Source: an uncultured Bacteroidales bacterium
GTDB taxonomy: Bacteria; Bacteroidota; Bacteroidia; Bacteroidales; Muribaculaceae
Assembly: GCA_947175585.1 (NCBI GenBank)
Contig: CAMWNL010000093.1
Span: 1-6,736 of the forward strand
Direction of reading: 5' to 3'
Length of the DNA: 6,736 bases
The position numbers were made by a program, and so were the translations under genes. Positions 1 to 3,838 of this stretch are shown piece by piece. The number at the start of each line of letters is the position of its first letter. Within the stretch, counting starts at the first letter, position 1. The notes under the pieces are model-generated. The model saw only the letters and a list, made by a program, of their open reading frames with translations. It made no database searches and was not told the DNA's origin.

Positions 1-55
1 CGAGAGTCAAGGCCGAGAGGGTCACAGAGGCAATTATGATTGATTTAAATTTCAT
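1..55 (-). CDS. N-terminus of an exported protein, cut by the window edge
   Basis: Only the first 18 codons are inside the window. They read MKFKSIIIASVTLSALTL: two lysines near the start, then an uninterrupted hydrophobic stretch, which is the n-region and h-region of a signal peptide. No cleavage site or lipobox is reached, so a type I and a lipoprotein signal cannot be told apart. The ATG lies 24 bp downstream of the HIT gene stop on the same strand with no hairpin between them, so co-transcription with greA and the HIT gene is likely. The family cannot be named. The reading rests on a clean start codon, a textbook signal-peptide composition and good position; the main risk is that the frame closes just outside the window. 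Confidence 0.6.
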   Translation of the reverse strand, partial: MKFKSIIIASVTLSALTL

Positions 56-79
56 TGGTATGAAGATGGTAATGATATT

Positions 80-472
80 TTACATCTCTTTGGCGATCGC
101 ATCAGCAATCTCTTTCATGCGCTCGGGTGACGGCTGGAGTTTGTCGCCGAAGAAGTTCATGTCGCTCTCCTTATTAATAGGAATAAGGTGGATGTGAGCA
201 TGAGGGACTTCGAGACCCATCACGGCGACACCAACGCGACGGCAGGGCATCGCTTTTTTGATAGCGGTGGCAACTTTTTTGGCAAACAGCTGCAGACCGG
301 CATACTCGTCATCATCGAGGTCAAAGATATAGTCTTCTTCTCGCTTGGGGATAACGAGGGTGTGGCCCTCGGCTACGGGATTGATGTCGAGGAATGCGAA
401 ATAGCGGTCGTCTTCGGCAATTTTATAGGAGGGGATTTCGCCGGCGGCAATTTTAGAGAAGATAGATGCCAT
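80..472 (-). CDS. HIT-family (Hint-like) nucleotide hydrolase
   Basis: A 130-residue protein, the normal size for a single-domain histidine-triad (HIT) protein. The triad HAHIHL is at residues 91-96, preceded by GLEVP; by family knowledge the middle histidine (H93) is the nucleophile that attacks the alpha-phosphate of nucleoside phosphoramidates or similar adenylated substrates, and the flanking histidines assist. The N-terminal strand-helix elements (IAAGEIPSYKIAEDD, then FLDINPVAEGHTLVIPKR) are the conserved nucleotide-binding half of the fold. No signal peptide is present, so it should be cytoplasmic. Many bacterial HIT proteins carry a zinc-binding CxxC near residue 4; here it reads SIFS, so that structural zinc site is lost. 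The start is 2 bp after the greA stop, which fixes it and implies one mRNA. Family assignment is firm; the physiological substrate is not known from sequence. Confidence 0.95.
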   Translation of the reverse strand: MASIFSKIAAGEIPSYKIAEDDRYFAFLDINPVAEGHTLVIPKREEDYIFDLDDDEYAGLQLFAKKVATAIKKAMPCRRVGVAVMGLEVPHAHIHLIPINKESDMNFFGDKLQPSPERMKEIADAIAKEM

Positions 473-474
473 GA

Positions 475-945
475 TCAGAATGATATTTCTACGATTTCAA
501 ATTTCATAAGGCCTGAGGGCACCTTGATTTCGACGATCTCGCCGAGCTTGTGGCCGATAAGACCCTGGGCAATAGGAGTAGACGATGCGATTTTCTTGGC
601 CTTGAGGTCAGCCTCGGAGTCGGCCACGATGGTGTATTCCATCACTGCGCCGTTGGCGATGTTTTTGATTTTCACTTTGTTGAGAATCTGGACTTCGTCG
701 GTGTTGAGTTTGCTTTCGTCGATGATGCGCGCCTGAGCCACGAGGTCTTTAAGCTGAGAAATCTTCATTTCGAGCATGCCCTGGGCTTCTTTGGCAGCAT
801 CGTATTCGGCGTTCTCAGAGAGGTCGCCTTTGTCGCGGGCCTCGGCTATAGCGCGAGATATTTCGGGACGCTTAACTGATTCGAGGTAAGCGATTTCTTC
901 CATCTTTTTCTTGTAACCTTCTTTGGTCATGTAAGTGATAGCCAT
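475..945 (-). CDS. greA: Transcription elongation factor GreA
   Basis: A 156-residue GreA of full family length (the E. coli protein is 158). Residues 1 to about 75 form the antiparallel coiled coil that enters the RNA polymerase secondary channel. The tip reads GDLSENAEYDAA at residues 40-51, with D41 and E44 in the places of the acidic pair that stabilises the catalytic magnesium during cleavage of backtracked RNA. Residues from about 80 to the end form the FKBP-like domain, with the conserved segment PIAQGLIGHKLGEIVEIKVP. It therefore rescues arrested polymerase by stimulating cleavage of the RNA 3' end. It is the first gene of the leftward operon, with the HIT gene 2 bp downstream. The ATG gives the standard N-terminus (MAITYMTKEGY). 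A -7 promoter element and a structured leader lie upstream. No residue looks abnormal. Confidence 0.98.
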   Translation of the reverse strand: MAITYMTKEGYKKKMEEIAYLESVKRPEISRAIAEARDKGDLSENAEYDAAKEAQGMLEMKISQLKDLVAQARIIDESKLNTDEVQILNKVKIKNIANGAVMEYTIVADSEADLKAKKIASSTPIAQGLIGHKLGEIVEIKVPSGLMKFEIVEISF

Positions 946-995
946 AAGATTATAGTTTTGAGAGTTTTAAATAATCGTTTTGTTGTTAAGATAGT

Positions 996-1030
996 AAAAA
1001 ATAAAGAAACTCGGCCACTTACGGGCGAGT
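996..1030 (-). terminator. Terminator-like hairpin inside the greA leader
   Basis: Read on the minus strand, ACTCG (1030-1026) pairs with CGAGT (1013-1009). After one C-C mismatch the stem can extend by CC/GG and a G-U pair around a TAAG loop. The 3' arm is followed at once by a T-rich stretch, TTCTTTATTTTTT (1008-996), the layout of an intrinsic terminator. It lies about 30-65 nt after the transcription start predicted from the promoter and about 50 nt before the greA ATG, so it could truncate transcripts before the gene. An upstream CGAG (1037-1034) can instead pair with CTCG (1029-1026) around a GGGA tetraloop, which would break the longer stem. The pairing is seen directly; attenuation is inference. 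Confidence 0.45.
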
Positions 1031-1067
1031 CCCCTCGTTTCAAAATCATCAAAAATGTATTCGATTG

Positions 1068-1075
1068 CAAAGGTA
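1068..1075 (-). promoter_or_regulatory. Bacteroidetes-type -7 element for greA
   Basis: The minus strand reads TACCTTTG, followed by CA, an exact match to the TAnnTTTG -7 consensus of the main Bacteroidetes sigma factor. I see no convincing TTTG-like -33 element at the usual distance upstream, so it may rely on the strong -7 box. Transcription would begin around 1061, giving a greA leader of about 115 nt. Confidence 0.65.
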
Positions 1076-1137
1076 GACACTTTTTGAAAGAAGAGTTATT
1101 TTTCGCTGTTAATTATTATTAAATCGGCGGGAAGAGG

Positions 1138-1168
1138 TTCGGTTAATTGTTGGTATGATATAACTTTA
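1138..1168 (+). promoter_or_regulatory. Possible promoter of the nitroreductase gene
   Basis: TTCG at 1138-1141 and TAACTTTA at 1161-1168 are separated by 19 bp. They are imperfect matches to the Bacteroidetes -33 (TTTG) and -7 (TAnnTTTG) elements at suitable spacing. A start near 1175 would leave a short AT-rich leader before the ATG at 1199. The surrounding DNA is AT-rich, so a chance match is possible. Confidence 0.35.
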
Positions 1169-1198
1169 CATAAATAAGTTTCAATAAATAATTTTATT

Positions 1199-1738
1199 AT
1201 GGATTCTAAAATCAATAAGTCAGCATTGGATTGTATAATGACTCGCACGTCGGTGCGCAGTTATAGTGATAAGGAGATTTCGAGGGAGACGGTCGAGACG
1301 ATTTTGCGTGCGGCGATGGCGGCTCCGTCGGCAATGAACAAGCAGCCGTGGCATTTTTTTGTGATACGCGGCGAGCAGCTCCGCGACACAATAGCTGACA
1401 CTCTGGAGTACGGACGTCAGTCATTGCGCAACGCGAAGATGGCGGTTGTTGTGGCAGGTGACCGGTCTCGTTTTTTTGAGGATGTGGAGGCTGTAGATTA
1501 CTGGCTGGAGGATTGTTCGGCAGCGGCTGAAAATCTATTGTTGGCTGCGCATGCGCTGGGTCTCGGGGCTGTGTGGTGTGGGGTTTATCCTATCCCGGGC
1601 CGTATAGCGCAGTTGCGTAAGGCGACGGGTCTATCGGGGGAGTTTGTGCCGATGTGTATTATTCCGCTTGGTTATCCTGCCGGGGTGGAGGAGCCTAAGG
1701 ATAAGTGGGATCCGGATAAAGTCACTTACCTTGATTAG
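1199..1738 (+). CDS. Nitroreductase-family FMN oxidoreductase
   Basis: A 179-residue single-domain member of the nitroreductase superfamily (usual range about 170-220). Conserved blocks appear in order: RTSVRSYSD (16-24), whose arginine and serine positions contact the FMN phosphate and ring in known members; APSAMNKQPWHFFVI (42-56); the helix EDCSAAAENLLLAAHALGLGAVWCG (104-128); and the C-terminal PLGYPAGVEEPKDKW (156-170). These enzymes are usually FMN-binding homodimers that transfer electrons from NAD(P)H to nitro compounds, quinones or other acceptors; the physiological substrate cannot be assigned. There is no signal peptide, so it should be cytoplasmic. The ATG at 1199 keeps the first helix; the next Met (residue 14) would remove it. 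It is a lone gene, divergent from greA and convergent with susD. No terminator sits right at its stop; the nearest strong one is beyond the repeat array. Confidence 0.93.
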   Translation: MDSKINKSALDCIMTRTSVRSYSDKEISRETVETILRAAMAAPSAMNKQPWHFFVIRGEQLRDTIADTLEYGRQSLRNAKMAVVVAGDRSRFFEDVEAVDYWLEDCSAAAENLLLAAHALGLGAVWCGVYPIPGRIAQLRKATGLSGEFVPMCIIPLGYPAGVEEPKDKWDPDKVTYLD

Positions 1739-1751
1739 TTCTTTTGCTTTT

Positions 1752-1929
1752 GACAGAAAGACAGTTTTTTGTCGGAGGGGTGTTTTTTTGACAGAAAGAC
1801 ATAAAGACAGGTTTTAGTTGGAGGTGTTTTTTTGACAGAAAGACATAAAGACATGTTTTAGTTGGGGGGTGTTTTTTGACAGAAAGACAGAAAGACATAA
1901 AGATGGGTTTTGGGTGGAGTAATTTTGGG
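1752..1929. repeat. Four-unit tandem array made of nested octamers with T-rich linkers
   Basis: Units begin at 1752, 1790, 1834 and 1878 (spacings 38, 44 and 44). Each opens with a ladder of GACA-led octamers (GACAGAAA, GACATAAA, GACAGGTT and variants) and continues with a linker close to TTAGTTGGAGGTGTTTTTTT. The number of octamers rises along the array: 2, 3, 3 and 4. Units 2 and 3 are nearly identical; unit 1 has a longer, diverged linker, and the linker of unit 4 is degenerate with no T-run. The array fills most of the space between the convergent nitroreductase and susD genes and encodes nothing credible. Because both octamer and linker are conserved, it is neither a CRISPR array nor a simple microsatellite. 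Its function is unknown. Confidence 0.9.
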
Positions 1930-1935
1930 ATATAG

Positions 1936-1964
1936 AAAAAGCAGCGCTTGTGGCGCTGCTTTTT
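1936..1964. terminator. Bidirectional intrinsic terminator between convergent genes
   Basis: A perfect inverted repeat: five A residues plus GCAGCGC (1936-1947), a TTGTG loop (1948-1952), then GCGCTGC plus five T residues (1953-1964). The GC core is 7 bp. The flanking A and T runs supply a U-tract in either direction, so it can end the susCD mRNA about 20 bp after the susD stop and also the rightward nitroreductase mRNA after it has crossed the repeat array. Confidence 0.9.
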
Positions 1965-1983
1965 AGTTGGATATGTTGGCTGA

Positions 1984-3828
1984 TTAGTAGCCGGGGTTCT
2001 GAACGAGGTTTTTGGTGCGAGCGAGTTCCTGAGAGGGGATAGGCCAGAGTTCGAATCTCGGTTCCCAACGACGGTTAACATCGCGTACTTTGAGTTTCTG
2101 CTTGTAAGCATCGTAGCAGGGGATGTCGTTTTCGTCTTGTTCGCCGGGTTTGAAAGTCGGGATGTCAGTCTTATCAAGACCAAGAGACACACCAGACACA
2201 CCAGCGGCAGTAGTGTAGGGGATACCTGCCTCATACTGATATTCAATCAGCGGCTGGCAGTAAGAAGGATACATATTTTCGAGAGCACCGGTTTTCCAAC
2301 GATGCATGTCGATGAGGTGCAGACCTTCCATCATAAGTTCAACTTTACGTTCGCGACGAACTAGCTGACGCATCTTAGCCTGGTTGCCTTTGCGGCTGTC
2401 GGCTACGTCGGGCATGCCGGCACGATTGCGGACAGCGTTGATAGCACTGTAGACAGATTCGTCGAGTTCGCCGAGTTCAATCTTCGCTTCAGCATAACCA
2501 AGAAGTATCTCAGCATAGCGCATGAAGATCACGTTGGTGTACTGAAGAGCGATGGGTTGACTGATATCGAGAGCATACTTGGCATTGATAGTACCGGCAC
2601 CGGCGTTACAGAAACTTGCCCAAGACGCACTCACAACACCTTCGAAGTCCTGGTTGGGAACTTCAGACCATGTACCAGAGTTGAGACTGTAAACCTGAGT
2701 GACCGGCTTGTAGCAGCTTAGAATCTGAGTGGTAATGTCTGTACCGATATTTACTGTCATTTCATCACCTTCCATTCTTACGTTATAAGCGAAGCGAGGG
2801 TCGCGGTTCTTAGAAGGATGGGCGTTGTCATAAAGAGGAGACTCGTCAATGCGGAGACCGTCAATACACTCGTAAGTATCAGCAAACATCAGACTTGAGT
2901 GACGGCCGGTCTGTCCTTGAATACGTGAAGTCTGGCCGTAGCCGATACATTGACCTTTCTGAGGTTTCGCTGTATCGGTATAGGGAAGTTCGTAGAAGAT
3001 CTCATCGAAAGTTTCAGGCTTGGCCTGACCGGGTTTCGTAAATAAATCACCATAGTCAGCGGTAAGTTGATAGCCACCTTCATCAATTACTTTCTTAGCG
3101 GCATCAGCAGCAGCTTTGTAATAATCTTTGCCCTTGCCGGCGATATCAAGTCCACCACCGATGAGACCGATGCGGTTGATAAGACCATAGGCAAAACCGC
3201 GGTTAAGACGGCCTGACTCTTCGCGTTTCCAGGGGAGATACTGAGCCATGTTGTTGAGGTCCGCGATAAGAAAGTCGAAGATTGTCTCACGCGAAGTGCG
3301 TGTGGCAGTGTCATATTCATTGTCGCTTACAGGCGCAGTGAAGAAGGGTACATCACCGTAGATACCAGTAAGAAGATAGTAGAAGTATGCACGCAGAGCG
3401 TGAACTTCGGCAAGATACTGCATCGCTTTCGGGGTGAAAGTAGACTGGTATTCCTGTGAACCGAATATTACTTCATTAGCGCGAGCGATACCGATATAGC
3501 ACTGCTGCCAGATGTAAAGGACAAGTGCGTTGTCGGGGTTAAGAGTGCCTCCGGCACCGATAGTAGCGTCAGAATTGCGCTCGAGAAGCATCGGAGTAAG
3601 GTGGTCAAACACAGTGTTGGCCGGCAGCATGTAAAAACCAGTGATTGCATCCATGTACATAGAATTATAGACACCCATAAGACCGTCGTACATGGCTTGT
3701 TCAGAACGGAAGAAGCCAGTGCTGACATAGTCGCCGTTTGTGTCCTCGCGGTCAAGGAAGTCACTGCACGAGGTTGCCGAGAGACCTAACAAGGCCAATG
3801 CGGCGATATATAATTTAGATTTTTTCAT
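1984..3828 (-). CDS. SusD/RagB-family surface nutrient-binding lipoprotein
   Basis: A 614-residue SusD-like protein. It starts with a lipoprotein signal (MKKSKLYIAALALLGLSATSC); C21 is the lipidated cysteine and the acidic run SDFLDRED after it is typical of surface-exposed Bacteroidetes lipoproteins. The N-terminal tetratricopeptide-like domain covers roughly residues 22-230 (for example LAEVHALRAYFYYLLTGIYG). The C-terminal SusD/RagB domain follows, with VRNRAGMPDV near 463, RRERKVELMMEGLHLIDMHRW near 490, and the closing WPIPSQELARTKNLVQNPGY. It caps the SusC barrel and captures ligand. The Met at 3828 is chosen over one nine codons upstream because only it gives the Lys-Lys signal peptide and avoids overlap with susC. 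It begins 10 bp after the susC stop, so the two are co-transcribed. Ligand unknown. Confidence 0.96.
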   Translation of the reverse strand: MKKSKLYIAALALLGLSATSCSDFLDREDTNGDYVSTGFFRSEQAMYDGLMGVYNSMYMDAITGFYMLPANTVFDHLTPMLLERNSDATIGAGGTLNPDNALVLYIWQQCYIGIARANEVIFGSQEYQSTFTPKAMQYLAEVHALRAYFYYLLTGIYGDVPFFTAPVSDNEYDTATRTSRETIFDFLIADLNNMAQYLPWKREESGRLNRGFAYGLINRIGLIGGGLDIAGKGKDYYKAAADAAKKVIDEGGYQLTADYGDLFTKPGQAKPETFDEIFYELPYTDTAKPQKGQCIGYGQTSRIQGQTGRHSSLMFADTYECIDGLRIDESPLYDNAHPSKNRDPRFAYNVRMEGDEMTVNIGTDITTQILSCYKPVTQVYSLNSGTWSEVPNQDFEGVVSASWASFCNAGAGTINAKYALDISQPIALQYTNVIFMRYAEILLGYAEAKIELGELDESVYSAINAVRNRAGMPDVADSRKGNQAKMRQLVRRERKVELMMEGLHLIDMHRWKTGALENMYPSYCQPLIEYQYEAGIPYTTAAGVSGVSLGLDKTDIPTFKPGEQDENDIPCYDAYKQKLKVRDVNRRWEPRFELWPIPSQELARTKNLVQNPGY

Positions 3829-3838
3829 TGTTGAATGA

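Noticed and set aside
188..879. Plus-strand reading frames of 182 and 109 residues over the HIT and greA genes
   Set aside because: Both are antisense shadows of genes with unmistakable family motifs on the minus strand.
1100..1198. AT-rich stretch with near-palindromic TTAATTATTATTAA before the nitroreductase gene, considered as an operator
   Set aside because: The symmetry is imperfect and expected in AT-rich promoter DNA, and no partner site or neighbouring regulator gene supports it.
1752..1929. CRISPR array
   Set aside because: There are regular 38-44 bp spacings, but the intervals between the octamer ladders are conserved with each other, not unique spacers, and the ladder itself is an internal octamer repeat of varying length. 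No cas gene is nearby.
1722..2246. 174-residue minus-strand reading frame across the repeat array and the end of susD
   Set aside because: It overlaps the well-supported susD gene in another frame, and its composition simply translates the octamer repeats (recurring MSFC/FLSK motifs). It has no recognisable domain.
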